Assembly (NCBI RefSeq): GCF_025770725.1
Contig: NZ_JANZKZ010000002.1
Span: 744,001 to 808,000, forward strand
Length of the DNA stretch: 64,000 nucleotides
DNA from: Sulfurospirillum oryzae
Lineage (GTDB): Bacteria; Campylobacterota; Campylobacteria; Campylobacterales; Sulfurospirillaceae
Direction: 5' to 3'
Position numbers and translations under genes: made by a program. Numbering within the stretch: position 1 is the first letter of the stretch; every line of letters starts with the position of its first letter. The notes under the pieces were generated by a model, which searched no databases, was not told the origin of the DNA, and saw only the letters and a program-made list of their open reading frames with translations. This document shows positions 34,966 through 44,974 of this stretch, one piece after another.

Positions 34966-36942
34966 ATGAGCGAATTTTATTTAGAAAGTCCCTATCAGCC
35001 CTCGGGCGACCAGCCACAAGCCATCGATAAACTCGTTGCCTCCATCAAAAAAGGAAGCCGTTACCAAACCCTCATTGGGGTAACAGGCAGTGGTAAAACC
35101 TATACCATGGCACAAATCATTCAACAATTGAAGATGCCTACTCTTATCATGACGCACAACAAAACGCTTGCGGCACAACTTTACAGCGAATTTAAGGGCT
35201 TTTTCCCTAAAAATCATGTGGAGTATTTTATCAGCTATTACGATTATTATCAGCCTGAGGCGTACATTCCACGCAGTGACTTATTTATTGAGAAAGACAG
35301 CTCCATCAACGAAGAATTAGAGCGTTTGCGCCTTAGTGCTACCGCATCTTTGCTTAGTTTTGATGATGTCATCTGTGTTGCTTCGGTTTCAGCCAACTAC
35401 GGGTTAGGCGATCCAAGCGAATATAAAGAGATGGTGCAAGTCATTGAAAAAGGCGATACTATCAACCAAAAAAAGCTTCTTTTGCGACTTGTGGACATGG
35501 GCTACAAACGCAATGACACCTTTTTTGATCGAGGCTGTTTTAGAGTCAGTGGCGATGTTATCGACATTTATCCTGCATACAGTGAAGAAGAGGCGGTTCG
35601 TGTCGAGTTTTTTGGCGATGAAGTGGAGAGCATCAACTATTTTGAAGTCTTTCTCAACAAAAAACTGCAAAACCTGGGTAAAGTCGTCATCTATGCCGCA
35701 AACCAGTTCATCGTCGGACACGAGAGACTTCAAAAAGCCATCAAATCCATCGAGCAAGAGCTGGGTGAGCGCCTCGAATACTTCAAAAAAGAGGACAACC
35801 TGGTCGAATACCAACGCCTTAAGCAACGTGTTGAGTTTGACCTTGAGATGCTTCAAAGTACTGGAGCGTGTAAAGGTGTTGAAAACTACGCACGTTACCT
35901 CACAGGCATTGAGCCAGGTGCTACGCCCTACTCGCTATTTGACTACTTTGAGGCAATGAATAAAGAGTATCTTGTTATCGTCGATGAATCGCACGTCAGT
36001 CTTCCGCAATTCCGAGGTATGTTCGCAGGTGATCGCAGTCGTAAAGAAGTGCTTGTCGAGTACGGTTTTAGGCTTCCTAGTGCCTTGGATAACCGCCCTT
36101 TAATGTTTGATGAGTTTATCAACAAAGCACCACGCTATCTGTTTGTCAGTGCGACACCTAAAGAGTTAGAGCTAGGACTCAGCGGCGAAAACACCGCAGA
36201 GCAGATCATCCGCCCCACTGGTCTGCTTGATCCTGAGGTGGAAATTTTAAGCAGTAAAAACCAAGTGGAAACCCTTTTTGACAAGATCAAAGAAGTTACA
36301 TGTAAAGATGAAAAAGTGCTAGTCACAGTACTTACAAAAAAGATGGCTGAGGAGTTGACACGCTATTACGCCGATTTAGGCATTAAGATCAAATACATGC
36401 ACTCTGACATCGACGCGATTGAGCGTAACCAAATCATCCGATCTTTACGTGTCGGAGAGTTTGATGTCCTTGTGGGCATTAACCTCCTTCGTGAAGGGCT
36501 TGATCTTCCTGAGGTTTCCCTTGTCGCTATTTTGGATGCCGATAAAGAAGGCTTTTTACGTTCTGAAACGAGTCTCATTCAAACGATGGGGCGGGCTGCT
36601 CGTAATCTTAATGGTCGAGTCATTATGTTTGCCGAAAAAATTACCGATTCGATGCAAAAAGCGATAGAGACGACGCTCAGGCGGCGTGCGATTCAAGAAG
36701 CTTACAATACAGAACACGGCATCACGCCAACCAGCACCACGCGTAAAATGGATGAAAATCTTAAACTCGAAGAGCACGCTGACATCTACAACACGTATGA
36801 TAAAAAAGACAAAATTCCACCGAGTGAAAAAAAGAAGATTATCGCTGAACTCACCAAAGCAATGCACGAAGCGGCAAAGATTTTGGAGTTTGAAAAAGCA
36901 GCAAAATTACGCGATCAGATCGAAAAATTAAAAAAAATGTAA
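34966..36942 (+). CDS. uvrB: Excinuclease ABC subunit B
   Basis: A 658-residue DNA damage-recognition helicase-like protein of nucleotide excision repair. Walker A is [14 protein letters not shown], the beta-hairpin is [22 protein letters not shown], Walker B is [14 protein letters not shown], and the C-terminal UVR motif ([20 protein letters not shown]) binds UvrC. I start at 34966 ([17 protein letters not shown]), the usual N-terminus; earlier ATGs add non-family residues. It is divergent from the ZapB-like gene. Confidence 0.97.
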   Translation: MSEFYLESPYQPSGDQPQAIDKLVASIKKGSRYQTLIGVTGSGKTYTMAQIIQQLKMPTLIMTHNKTLAAQLYSEFKGFFPKNHVEYFISYYDYYQPEAYIPRSDLFIEKDSSINEELERLRLSATASLLSFDDVICVASVSANYGLGDPSEYKEMVQVIEKGDTINQKKLLLRLVDMGYKRNDTFFDRGCFRVSGDVIDIYPAYSEEEAVRVEFFGDEVESINYFEVFLNKKLQNLGKVVIYAANQFIVGHERLQKAIKSIEQELGERLEYFKKEDNLVEYQRLKQRVEFDLEMLQSTGACKGVENYARYLTGIEPGATPYSLFDYFEAMNKEYLVIVDESHVSLPQFRGMFAGDRSRKEVLVEYGFRLPSALDNRPLMFDEFINKAPRYLFVSATPKELELGLSGENTAEQIIRPTGLLDPEVEILSSKNQVETLFDKIKEVTCKDEKVLVTVLTKKMAEELTRYYADLGIKIKYMHSDIDAIERNQIIRSLRVGEFDVLVGINLLREGLDLPEVSLVAILDADKEGFLRSETSLIQTMGRAARNLNGRVIMFAEKITDSMQKAIETTLRRRAIQEAYNTEHGITPTSTTRKMDENLKLEEHADIYNTYDKKDKIPPSEKKKIIAELTKAMHEAAKILEFEKAAKLRDQIEKLKKM

Positions 36943-37000
36943 AAACTCTTTACATGTAAAGGAATTTTGGAGTAAAATAGACTCGTTTTAGGAGAATACT

Positions 37001-37543
37001 ATGCAAATAGAAAGCTTTTTAAACGCCTCTTACTTACGCATCAACAACACCTCCCTCTCTTCGGATAAAACAACAGCCTCCTCTTCGTCTCAAAAAAAAG
37101 ACGAAAATACAAACGAACTGACTGCTGCTCAAAAAGCCTTAGTTGCCGAACTTCAAGCCATTGATACAAAAGTGCGTGCGCACGAAAATGCCCACATCGC
37201 CGCAGGGGGTGGCGTTATTCGCAGTGGAGCAGTTTTTTCCTATGAAAAAGCGCCCGATGAAAGGCTCTATGCCGTAGGTGGTGAAGTTGGCATCGACACG
37301 TCAGAGGGAGCAACACCCGAAGAGACTGTCACCAAAATGCAAACCGTACGAGCAGCAGCCCTCGCGCCTAGTGACCCAAGCCCTACGGATTACCAAGTCG
37401 CGTCCACCGCTTCGATGCTTCAAATGATGGCAACACTTGAGGTCGCTCGTCTAAAACAAGCCGAACTCTTAGCAAAGCCGAAGGAGAGCTATTCCTCTGC
37501 TAATAATGAAGATACAACCTCACTTTTTTCAAATTACGCCTAA
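37001..37543 (+). CDS. SprA-related putative metalloprotease
   Basis: A 180-residue protein of the SprA-related/CJM1_0395 family. The family core is VRAHENAHIAAGGGVIRSGA (residues 58-77), where HENAH is a metalloprotease-like HExxH variant, then APDERLYAVGGEVGIDTSEG and a helical tail. It starts after a TAAAAT -10 (36972-36977) and GGAG. The N-terminal 45 residues are low-complexity Ser/Thr. No activity is established for this family to my knowledge. Confidence 0.75.
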   Translation: MQIESFLNASYLRINNTSLSSDKTTASSSSQKKDENTNELTAAQKALVAELQAIDTKVRAHENAHIAAGGGVIRSGAVFSYEKAPDERLYAVGGEVGIDTSEGATPEETVTKMQTVRAAALAPSDPSPTDYQVASTASMLQMMATLEVARLKQAELLAKPKESYSSANNEDTTSLFSNYA

Positions 37544-37606
37544 AACGTTACCTTTTTATAACTTTTTTCTGATAAAATAATTGGTACTTTTTAAAAAGGA
37601 TAAAAC

Positions 37607-39718
37607 GTGCCTGATTTAACCGACTCTAGTCTGTACCTTAACCGCGAGCTTTCATGGCTCAAGTTTAACACCAGAGTCCTTGCTCAATCCATGAAAAAAG
37701 AGTTACCCCTTTTTGAGCGACTCAAGTTTTTAGCCATTTACGCCACCAACCTTGATGAATTTTACATGATTCGCGTTGCAGGTCTTAAACAACTTTTTAG
37801 TGCTGGTGTCATTGAAACAGGAGCGGATCAAAAAACGCCTTTGGATCAACTCAGAGAAATCAGAACTTACCTTGCAAGCGAAAAAGAAATTATTCAAAGT
37901 AGCTATGAAGAGATCGTCAAGGACCTTGAAAAAGAGAACCTTTTTGTAACCGACTATGATGACTTGAGCCCGGCTTTAGCAAAACTTTCAGATGACTATT
38001 TTTTCTCCAATATTTTGCCAGTGATTGTTCCCATTGCTGTGAATGCAACACATCCTTTCCCGCACCTCAACAATCTTAGTTTTTCACTCGCGGTTAAACT
38101 TCAAGACAATGAAAGCGAAGAAGAAGGCAATTACAAATACGGCATGATTCGTATTCCTCGCGTTCTTCCACGTTTTTTTCAAGCGGGGGACAACACCTAC
38201 GTGCCTATCGAAACCATTGTGCGAAAACATACTGAAGAGATTTTCCCAGGGTATAAACTCATCGCTTCTGCCGCGTTTAGGGTTACAAGAAATGCCGACA
38301 TGGTCATCGAAGAAGAAGAAGCAGATGATTTTATGATGATTATGGAGCAAGGGTTGAAGCTTCGTCGTAAAGGAGCTTTTGTGCGCCTTAATATCCAAGA
38401 AGGAACCGACCCAGATCTGCTCAATTTTTTAAATTCTCACATGCAGATTTTCTTTAAAGACATCTATACGTATAAAATTCCACTCAATCTTGGAGCTCTT
38501 TGGCAAATTGTGGGCAACAAAGACTTTTCGCATCTTGCCTTGCCTCCGTACAACCCAAAAACATTGCCTCCTTTTGATACCAATGAGTCTGTGTTTAAAG
38601 TCATTGACAAAGGCGACGTGTTACTCTTCCATCCGTATGAGAGTTTTGATCCTGTTTTAAGACTCATTCGAGAAGCTTCAAAAGACCCTAAAGTTGTCTC
38701 TATTCGTATGACGCTTTACCGTGTCGAGAAAAACTCACAGATCGTTCAGGCATTGATCGATGCTGCCAATGATGGTAAACAAGTTACCGCTGTCGTCGAG
38801 CTGAAAGCACGTTTTGATGAAGAAAATAACCTCCATTGGGCTAAAGCGTTAGAGCAAGCGGGTGCGCACGTGGTTTATGGTATTACAGGCTTTAAAGTCC
38901 ACGCTAAAATCGCGCAGGTCATTCGTCAAGAAGAAGATGGCAAGCTTAAATTTTACATGCACTTTAGCACCGGTAACTACAATGGTGCAACGGCGCGTGT
39001 TTATACCGACACCAGCTTTTTTACATGTAAAGAAGATTTTGCGAAAGACGGCACGATGTTTTTCCACATTCTATCGGGCTTTTCAAAGCATAAAAAGCTC
39101 GACACGCTCTCGATGTCGCCGACACAGATTAAGCCTAAAATCATTAGCCTTATTAACCATGAAGCTAAAAATGGAACGGAGGGTCGCATCATCGTCAAAA
39201 TGAACTCTTTAGTCGACTCTGACGTGATTCAAGCACTCTACAATGCTTCGATGCAAGGTGTTCAAATCGACATTATCGCTCGTGGTATCTGCTGTTTAAG
39301 ACCAGGAGTTGAAGGGATTAGTGAGAACATTCGTGTCAAATCTATCATCGGAAAATACTTGGAACATGCGCGTATTTTCTACTTTAAAAATGGTGATCCA
39401 ACCACAACATTCATCTCAAGTGCGGATTGGATGCCTCGTAACCTTGAGCGAAGGCTGGAGCTTATGACGCCTATTTTTGATAAAGCGTTACAGCAAAAGC
39501 TCTTTGAGATATTACAGCTTCAGCTCAATGACAATGTGCTCAGTTGGGAGTTAGGAAATGATGGTGAATACACCGAAATCGAGCCAACAGATGAACGTGC
39601 TATCAATAACCATACGGTCTTGGAAGACTATATGAATAAAATCTATAAAGCCCAAAAGAAAGACACCAGCTCCCACAAAGCGGAGAAACTCGCGCGTCGT
39701 CTTTTTAAAGAGAGTTAA
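37607..39718 (+). CDS. ppk: Polyphosphate kinase 1
   Basis: A 703-residue enzyme that makes polyphosphate from ATP. Family motifs include [18 protein letters not shown] at the start, the catalytic-histidine region [11 protein letters not shown] and the second one [13 protein letters not shown], with [15 protein letters not shown] near the C-terminus. The start is GTG at 37607, with AAGGA 5 nt upstream. Length is typical. The gamma carbonic anhydrase-like gene follows after 4 bp. Confidence 0.97.
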   Translation: MPDLTDSSLYLNRELSWLKFNTRVLAQSMKKELPLFERLKFLAIYATNLDEFYMIRVAGLKQLFSAGVIETGADQKTPLDQLREIRTYLASEKEIIQSSYEEIVKDLEKENLFVTDYDDLSPALAKLSDDYFFSNILPVIVPIAVNATHPFPHLNNLSFSLAVKLQDNESEEEGNYKYGMIRIPRVLPRFFQAGDNTYVPIETIVRKHTEEIFPGYKLIASAAFRVTRNADMVIEEEEADDFMMIMEQGLKLRRKGAFVRLNIQEGTDPDLLNFLNSHMQIFFKDIYTYKIPLNLGALWQIVGNKDFSHLALPPYNPKTLPPFDTNESVFKVIDKGDVLLFHPYESFDPVLRLIREASKDPKVVSIRMTLYRVEKNSQIVQALIDAANDGKQVTAVVELKARFDEENNLHWAKALEQAGAHVVYGITGFKVHAKIAQVIRQEEDGKLKFYMHFSTGNYNGATARVYTDTSFFTCKEDFAKDGTMFFHILSGFSKHKKLDTLSMSPTQIKPKIISLINHEAKNGTEGRIIVKMNSLVDSDVIQALYNASMQGVQIDIIARGICCLRPGVEGISENIRVKSIIGKYLEHARIFYFKNGDPTTTFISSADWMPRNLERRLELMTPIFDKALQQKLFEILQLQLNDNVLSWELGNDGEYTEIEPTDERAINNHTVLEDYMNKIYKAQKKDTSSHKAEKLARRLFKES

Positions 39719-39722
39719 ATTT

Positions 39723-40247
39723 ATGATTATGGAGTTTCAAGGAATATCGCCTCGCATTGCCTCTGACGTTTTTGTAGCACCCAGTGCTGACATCATCGGT
39801 GACGTGGTCATCGGTGAGGGAAGCTCCATCTGGTTTGGGTGTGTCATCAGAGGCGATGTAAACTCCATCACTATTGGAAAGAGAACCTCTATCCAAGACC
39901 TTAGCATGATTCATGTAACACACTTTAAAAAAGCTGATCGTAGTGATGGCTTTGCAACAGTCATTGGCGATAACGTCACCATAGCACACCGTGTCATGTT
40001 GCATGGTTGCACGATTGAAGATGCTTGCCTCATCGGTATGAGTGCGACGATTTTAGATGGCGCAGTTATTGGCAAAGAGTCTATCGTTGGAGCCAACTCA
40101 TTGGTCACTAAAAACAAAATGTTCCCACCACGTTCACTCATTATGGGAAATCCTGCAAAAGTCGTACGTGAACTCAGTGATGAAGAGGTCGCATCGCTTT
40201 ACCATTCAGCCGACAATTACGTCAAATTTAAAGCGATGTATCAGTAG
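39723..40247 (+). CDS. Gamma-class carbonic anhydrase-like left-handed beta-helix protein
   Basis: A 174-residue trimer-type protein built of hexapeptide repeats (ADIIGDVVIGEGSSIWFGCVI and onward). The three metal His residues of gamma carbonic anhydrases are at SMIHVTH and IAHRVMLHGC. YrdA/PaaY-like proteins have this size; activity varies. The first codon may be ATG at 39723 or 39729. It overlaps convergent exonuclease gene by 20 bp. Confidence 0.9.
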   Translation: MIMEFQGISPRIASDVFVAPSADIIGDVVIGEGSSIWFGCVIRGDVNSITIGKRTSIQDLSMIHVTHFKKADRSDGFATVIGDNVTIAHRVMLHGCTIEDACLIGMSATILDGAVIGKESIVGANSLVTKNKMFPPRSLIMGNPAKVVRELSDEEVASLYHSADNYVKFKAMYQ

Positions 40248-41031
40248 GTTTAGCAGGCTTTTCTTTTTTCTTCTTTTTTTGGTTTTGCGGTTTGGTAAAA
40301 TCAATCAACTGCTCTACCGTTTGAACATCTTCTGGTAATTTTTCCAACGCTTTAAAAAATACTTGAGCCGTAGCACGGGCATCACAAAGCGCTCGATGAT
40401 GGTTTTCAAACCCAATCCCCAAATATTCAGTCAACGCACCAAGACCATATTTAGGTGCTTGGATGCATTTTCGCGCCAAATCAATCGTGTCAAGTCTGCG
40501 GTTTAAAAGAGGGCCAAACCCAGCTTGTTCTAACGAATAGGAAATAAAGTAGTAGTCAAAGTTCACATTGTGTGCCACAAATACCGCATCTTTAATAAAA
40601 AGTCGAAATGCTTCTAAAACAGAATTTAGAGAAGGTGCATGTTGCAGTTCTGCAAGGGTAATGCCAGTGAGTTGTTCGATGCTATCGGGTAAAATATCGG
40701 TTTTGATCAAAGAAGAAAACTGCGCCACCTCTTTACCGTTTTCAATCATCACCGCCCCAATTTCAATCATCTGATGCAATGTTGGTTTGCTACCATTGGC
40801 TTCAATATCCACAATGCAAAACTTCCCTTGCGATATAGGAGTCGTGAGTGTCTCAAGGGTAAAAGCGTAGTTGTTGTATTTGGTAATGGGAAGTCCCAAA
40901 AGTTTAAGCATAGAAAGATCTTCAACATCAACATGTTCAAGCTCTTTAAATGTGTGCATTTTGGCAAAAAATTCTTTGTGAAAAATGGGCTTTTGTGTCA
41001 TCTTATAGATGTAGCTATCGAGTGCTCTCAC
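40228..41031 (-). CDS. DnaQ-like 3'-5' exonuclease
   Basis: A 267-residue DEDDh exonuclease. Exo I is FCIVDIEANGSKP, Exo II is AVFVAHNVNFDYYFI and Exo III is GFENHHRALCDARATAQVFFKAL. The domain (about 70-245) is like the epsilon subunit of DNA polymerase III, with an N-terminal extension and a lysine-rich tail (QKKKKKEKPAKP). It could be the replicative proofreading subunit or an accessory nuclease. The start overlaps trpF by 4 bp. Confidence 0.9.
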   Translation of the reverse strand: MRALDSYIYKMTQKPIFHKEFFAKMHTFKELEHVDVEDLSMLKLLGLPITKYNNYAFTLETLTTPISQGKFCIVDIEANGSKPTLHQMIEIGAVMIENGKEVAQFSSLIKTDILPDSIEQLTGITLAELQHAPSLNSVLEAFRLFIKDAVFVAHNVNFDYYFISYSLEQAGFGPLLNRRLDTIDLARKCIQAPKYGLGALTEYLGIGFENHHRALCDARATAQVFFKALEKLPEDVQTVEQLIDFTKPQNQKKKKKEKPAKPTDTSL

Positions 41032-41615
41032 GCTTTAGCTCTTTGTATAAATGCTCTCACTTTATCATGATCTTTAAAGCCTTTAGATTTTTCAACGCCA
41101 CTGCTCACATCGACCCCATAAAAGCCTAAAGGTTTAATTTGCTCGATATTATCAGGAGTCAAACCACCTGCTAGGATGATGTTGTCTCTATCACTGTTTT
41201 CAAACCATGAAAGATCGATTCTCTGCCCTGCTCCACCAAACCCTTCCACATAGGCGTCAACGAGTCTGATTAAGCCTTCGTACTGTTCGACATCACGAGG
41301 TTCTCGCGTACGCACAACACGAACATAAGGCACTTTTAAAGCATTAAAAAATGCCTCATCCACTTCAAATTGAATCTGCGCCATATCCATCTGCGCTTCT
41401 TTACATGTAAAGCTAACTTCTTCGGGTGTAACGTCCACAAAAAGCCCAATCTTCTTTACATGTAAAGGTAGTTTTTCCGCAATTTCTTTCGCCTTTTGAG
41501 GTGTAATGTAGCGAGGGGATTTTGGATAAAAGACAAAACCAAGGGCATCAGCCCCTGCTTCTGTCGCACATAGTGCGTCTTCAAGGTTGGTAATACCGCA
41601 GATTTTAACCCACAT
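41028..41615 (-). CDS. trpF: Phosphoribosylanthranilate isomerase
   Basis: A 195-residue TIM-barrel enzyme of tryptophan synthesis. The start MWVKICGITNLEDALCA carries the catalytic Cys, and GADALGFVFYPKSPRYI and GGLTPDNI..IKPLGFYGVDVSSGVE are typical. It is separate from other trp genes here, between rpe and an exonuclease gene. Two exact TTTACATGTAAA palindromes 55 bp apart lie inside the gene (41400 and 41455), encoding FTCK and LHVK. Confidence 0.96.
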   Translation of the reverse strand: MWVKICGITNLEDALCATEAGADALGFVFYPKSPRYITPQKAKEIAEKLPLHVKKIGLFVDVTPEEVSFTCKEAQMDMAQIQFEVDEAFFNALKVPYVRVVRTREPRDVEQYEGLIRLVDAYVEGFGGAGQRIDLSWFENSDRDNIILAGGLTPDNIEQIKPLGFYGVDVSSGVEKSKGFKDHDKVRAFIQRAKA

Positions 41616-41618
41616 CTG

Positions 41619-42260
41619 TTACACTTTTAAAGAGTCAATAGCGTTTTTATAATCATTGGATCCAAAAACATAATTGCCTGCAACGACAATATCCACACCC
41701 GCGTTGGCTAAAGCGTGAATGTTTTGATTATTCACTCCACCATCCACTTCAATCAGTGTTTTAGCATTTCGTTTTACAATCATCTCTTTTAAAATCGGTG
41801 CTTTTTCTAAAACACTTGGAATAAACTTTTGTCCGCCAAACCCAGGATTGACACTCATTAAAAGTACCATATCCAAATCTTCAAGCAAATATTCAATGCT
41901 TGAAGGTGGCGTATGCGGGTTGAGAACAATCGCTGGAGAGATACCTAAATCTCTAATTTTTTGAATCAAACGATGAGGATGTTTCTCTTCTTCAATATGA
42001 AAAGAGATGTATTTTGGGTTCAATGGGGCAAAAAGATCGACAAAAAAAGTATTGTTTTCGACCATCAAGTGAACATCAAGTGGCTTTGTAGCAGCCTTGG
42101 CAACAGCACTGACAACAACAGGTCCAATGGTAAGGTTAGGAACAAAATGCCCATCCATAACGTCCACATGCACAAGATCACATCCTGCTTCACAAATCGA
42201 TACTATCTCTTCTCTTAACTTTCCAAAATCAGCAGAAAGGATACTTGGAGCAACTAACAT
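41619..42260 (-). CDS. rpe: Ribulose-phosphate 3-epimerase
   Basis: A 213-residue TIM-barrel enzyme of the pentose phosphate pathway interconverting ribulose-5-P and xylulose-5-P. Motifs are standard: SILSADFGKL, HVDVMDGHFVPNLTIGP, LLMSVNPGFGGQKFIPSVLEK, LIEVDGGVN. It starts 3 bp before trpF's region in the same direction and is divergent from rpmB. Confidence 0.98.
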   Translation of the reverse strand: MLVAPSILSADFGKLREEIVSICEAGCDLVHVDVMDGHFVPNLTIGPVVVSAVAKAATKPLDVHLMVENNTFFVDLFAPLNPKYISFHIEEEKHPHRLIQKIRDLGISPAIVLNPHTPPSSIEYLLEDLDMVLLMSVNPGFGGQKFIPSVLEKAPILKEMIVKRNAKTLIEVDGGVNNQNIHALANAGVDIVVAGNYVFGSNDYKNAIDSLKV

Positions 42261-42327
42261 ATTTAGCCTTTATACAATCAACATAAAAAATTTATTGAAA
42301 TTGTATCAAAATTTATAATATTTTCGA

Positions 42328-42333
42328 TATAAT
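42328..42333 (+). promoter_or_regulatory. -10 element for rpmB
   Basis: TATAAT 75 nt before the rpmB start at 42409, in the 148 bp divergent gap with rpe. The ribosome site AAGGATATC precedes the ATG. A long AT-rich leader remains unexplained. Confidence 0.5.
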
Positions 42334-42408
42334 CTCAGGCTGCGTTGAATTAAGCGTTTCTTTTGCTTGTTTAATGTAAAATTCACGAAAAATTTTAAGG
42401 ATATCGAT

Positions 42409-42597
42409 ATGGCAAGAAAATGTGCTCTTACTGGAAAAGGCCCTATGGTTGGTAACAACGTAAGCCATGCGAACAACAAAACTAAAAGAAGATTCCTTCC
42501 AAACCTTAGAACTGTCCGTGTGACACTTGAAGATGGAACGACTAAGAAAATTAGAATTGCTGCTTCGACACTTCGTACAATGAAGAAAAACGGCTAA
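42409..42597 (+). CDS. rpmB: 50S ribosomal protein L28
   Basis: A 62-residue protein with the L28 N-terminus [21 protein letters not shown] and the motif [12 protein letters not shown]. Start at 42409, 42 bases after an in-frame ATG at 42367 that has no ribosome site. A strong terminator hairpin begins at the stop codon. Confidence 0.97.
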   Translation: MARKCALTGKGPMVGNNVSHANNKTKRRFLPNLRTVRVTLEDGTTKKIRIAASTLRTMKKNG

Positions 42598-42622
42598 AAT
42601 TTCTCCTTTCACGGGGAAATTT
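42597..42622 (+). terminator. Terminator after rpmB
   Basis: AAATTTCTCC (42597-42606) pairs with GGGGAAATTT (42613-42622) with one G-U pair, loop TTTCAC. It starts at the last base of the stop codon. Confidence 0.65.
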
Positions 42623-42684
42623 TATGCTAAGTTATTTTTGCTCTTACCTCATACTTTCACACTAAAATCCTAAAGGGTTTACCC

Positions 42685-43875
42685 ATGTTTACCATTCTTC
42701 CACTTAAAAACGGACTTGATAATGTAGCTGGTTTTTTCTGCCAAGGCACTCACGCTGGCTTTAAACCCAATGGCAATAACGATGTTGCATTTATTCGCTC
42801 AAATGAGCCATGCGATATTGCAGCAGTTTTTACAACCAATGTCTTTCAAGCAGCACCCATTAAACATTTTTTACGTTACCCAAAAGGGTTTCAAACCAAT
42901 TTCATTTTGATGAACGCAAAAAATGCCAATGCAATGACCGGTGAAAAAGGTATTGAAGATATTGATACACTTTTTGACAAACTCAAAGCAAAATTCCCAA
43001 GCCTGCATAACCCCATTATGAGCTCAACCGGTGTTATCGGGTACCGTCTCAACGTTGAGAAACTTTCAACGGCATTCGATAAATTTGACTTTAACGCTAA
43101 AGATTCACACGCTACTGCCTCTGCGATTATGACAACCGATAGCTTCAAAAAAGAACTTTGTTTCAAGGTGATTTTAGAAGATGGAAGCTTCTTTCATATT
43201 GCAGCCATCTGCAAAGGTGCGGGTATGATCAACCCTGCGATGGCAACAATGCTTTGCTTTATCCTTACCGATGCGAACATCCCAAAAGCCGATATGGATG
43301 AGCTTTTATTGCCAGCCATTGAGCGTTCATTTAATGCCGTCAGCGTTGATGGCGATACTTCAACCAATGACACGGTACTGCTTCTAAGTTCTAAACAAAG
43401 TGGAGCTTACCATAAAGAGGCGTTTAATGAAGCACTTCGTTTGATAACCAAAGAGCTCAGTCTGATGCTGGTACGTGATGGTGAAGGTTCAACCAAAGTC
43501 GTTGCTTTTGAAGTGAGTGGTGCCAAAACAACAGCAGAAGCAGAAAAAGCGGCGAAAGCTTTAAGCAATTCCCTTTTAGTCAAAACAGCGCTCTTTGGTG
43601 AAGATCCAAACTGGGGACGTATTGCTTCAACTATTGGAGCCAGTAGAATTACATGCAATGAGGAAAGCCTTGTTATCCACTATGACGATGTCTTAATTTA
43701 CAGTAAAGATCAGCGCTCTTTAGATGCTGAAGCGGAGAAAAAAGCAGCAACTGTTATGAAAAAAGAGTCTTTTCGTATTCATTGCGAATTAGGCGTTGGA
43801 GAGGCTAGTTTCACTGCTTATGGCTGCGACTTGGGTCATAAGTATGTTGAAATAAACGCAGATTATAGGACATAG
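42685..43875 (+). CDS. argJ: Glutamate N-acetyltransferase / ornithine acetyltransferase
   Basis: A 396-residue Ntn-type enzyme of arginine synthesis that transfers the acetyl group between acetylornithine and glutamate. The self-cleavage site is KGAGMINPAMATMLCF (Thr after MA), and SVDGDTSTNDTVLLLSS is the following conserved block. The C-terminal motif YVEINADYRT closes the family. Both subunits are in one ORF, as usual. Standard length. Confidence 0.96.
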   Translation: MFTILPLKNGLDNVAGFFCQGTHAGFKPNGNNDVAFIRSNEPCDIAAVFTTNVFQAAPIKHFLRYPKGFQTNFILMNAKNANAMTGEKGIEDIDTLFDKLKAKFPSLHNPIMSSTGVIGYRLNVEKLSTAFDKFDFNAKDSHATASAIMTTDSFKKELCFKVILEDGSFFHIAAICKGAGMINPAMATMLCFILTDANIPKADMDELLLPAIERSFNAVSVDGDTSTNDTVLLLSSKQSGAYHKEAFNEALRLITKELSLMLVRDGEGSTKVVAFEVSGAKTTAEAEKAAKALSNSLLVKTALFGEDPNWGRIASTIGASRITCNEESLVIHYDDVLIYSKDQRSLDAEAEKKAATVMKKESFRIHCELGVGEASFTAYGCDLGHKYVEINADYRT

Positions 43876-43928
43876 CCCTTAAATTAAGCACTTTTTGATA
43901 AAATAAAACAAATACAAAAGGAGAACCA

Positions 43929-44156
43929 ATGCTACACGAATACAGAGACGTTATCTCAAAACTCAAAGTTGAAAATGCACACTTTGCAAAAATTTTTGAA
44001 AAACATAATGAACTTGATCAAAAAATCACCGATGCAGACGAAGGCAGATTACATATTAGTGATTTAGAGCTTGAGACAATGAAAAAAGAGAAACTAAGAC
44101 TTAAAGACGAAGCGTATGCACTTATCGTTGCGTACAAAAAAGAGCACAATCTCTAA
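43929..44156 (+). CDS. YdcH-family (DUF465) protein
   Basis: A 75-residue protein, helical and charged: MLHEYRDVISKLKVENAHFAK then HNELDQKITDADEGRLHISDLE and LRLKDEAYALI. This is the DUF465/YdcH helical hairpin seen in many bacteria, with no assigned role. AAGGAG sits 9 nt before the ATG. Confidence 0.9.
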   Translation: MLHEYRDVISKLKVENAHFAKIFEKHNELDQKITDADEGRLHISDLELETMKKEKLRLKDEAYALIVAYKKEHNL

Positions 44157-44158
44157 TA

Positions 44159-44175
44159 GAGTTCTTATAGAACTC
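44159..44175 (+). terminator. Terminator after ydcH-like gene
   Basis: GAGTTCT-TAT-AGAACTC is a perfect 7 bp stem with a 3-nt loop just after the stop codon, followed by TTAACACG. Confidence 0.6.
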
Positions 44176-44176
44176 T

Positions 44177-44262
44177 TAACACGTTTTTAAAGCAAAGCTC
44201 CAAAAACTACGTTAACACTGGGTTCTCTTCGGCAGAGTGCCCACGCACTTTCAGTGCTTTTA
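44177..44262. repeat. Modular hairpin repeat locus 5, degenerate copy
   Basis: AACACGTTTTTAAAGCAAAG, CTCCAAAAACTACGTTAAC and CTTCGGCAGAGTGCCCACGC align base by base with the 14.6 kb units but with about 20% differences. It is an older member of the family, between convergent ydcH and the endonuclease III-like gene. Confidence 0.7.
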
Positions 44263-44291
44263 CCTTTTGCAAAATTAAATTTTGTAAAAGG
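44263..44291. terminator. Hairpin beside repeat locus 5
   Basis: CCTTTTGCAAAATT pairs with AATTTTGTAAAAGG (one mismatch), loop A. A second hairpin, TTTGGGC-TTAAAT-GCCCAAA (44305-44324), follows, and its loop carries the stop codon of the next gene. Either could end transcription from both sides. Confidence 0.55.
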
Positions 44292-44311
44292 TCTCATAAA
44301 TCTGTTTGGGC

Positions 44312-44974
44312 TTAAATGCCCAAACTTTCTACGAGAACTATCTTCCCTCGACTATTCTCTTTACAAAATTCCACGATTTTCCCATGAAACCGTGCATAAA
44401 GTTCATTGAGCGTTATCTCTTTTTCGTAGAGCTGATTGATTTTTGAAACATTCCCTAAAAGTCCCTCTATCATCCACTCTTGCAATGCCCCGTACGATTC
44501 AAAATTGTATCCAAAACCTGCAAGTAACCGTGCCGTATACGCATCAACAACAAAAGCTTCTTGCTTGCAGGCATAACACAAAATAGAGTCTGCACTCTCT
44601 TCGCCAATCCCTTTTTGTGCCAACAGCCATTCACGATCTACGTTTTCGCAAAACAGTTCAAAAGAGCTAAATTCCTCAAGAATGGCTGTGGCTAACAGGT
44701 GAAGATTTTTGGCTTTCGTATTGTAAAAACCTGAAGGCTGAATCGCAAGACTAAGACGATCCATCTCAAGATTAGAGAGTTTTTCTAAATCATCAATGCC
44801 TAAACACTCCAAATTTTCAATGCTCTTTTCAACTTTTTCCCATTTGGTCTGCTGTGTCAAAATTGCACCTACAACAACCCAAAAAGTACCCGATCGTGGC
44901 CACCAAAGCGGATCGCGAGTTGCCTTGAGATAGCCTTTGTTTTTAAATGCTACCAAAAGATCAAAACTATTCAT
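44312..44974 (-). CDS. Endonuclease III-like DNA glycosylase, MagIII type
   Basis: A 220-residue helix-hairpin-helix glycosylase. The N-terminal LLVAFKNKG and WWPRSGTFWVVVGAILTQQTKW motifs, and the hairpin LAQKGIGEESADSILCYAC followed by AFVVDAYTARLL (the catalytic Asp region), fit Helicobacter MagIII (3-methyladenine DNA glycosylase, about 218 residues). The C-terminal [4Fe-4S] Cys cluster of endonuclease III is absent. It overlaps the upstream gene by 8 bp and is last in the long operon. Confidence 0.87.
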   Translation of the reverse strand: MNSFDLLVAFKNKGYLKATRDPLWWPRSGTFWVVVGAILTQQTKWEKVEKSIENLECLGIDDLEKLSNLEMDRLSLAIQPSGFYNTKAKNLHLLATAILEEFSSFELFCENVDREWLLAQKGIGEESADSILCYACKQEAFVVDAYTARLLAGFGYNFESYGALQEWMIEGLLGNVSKINQLYEKEITLNELYARFHGKIVEFCKENSRGKIVLVESLGI

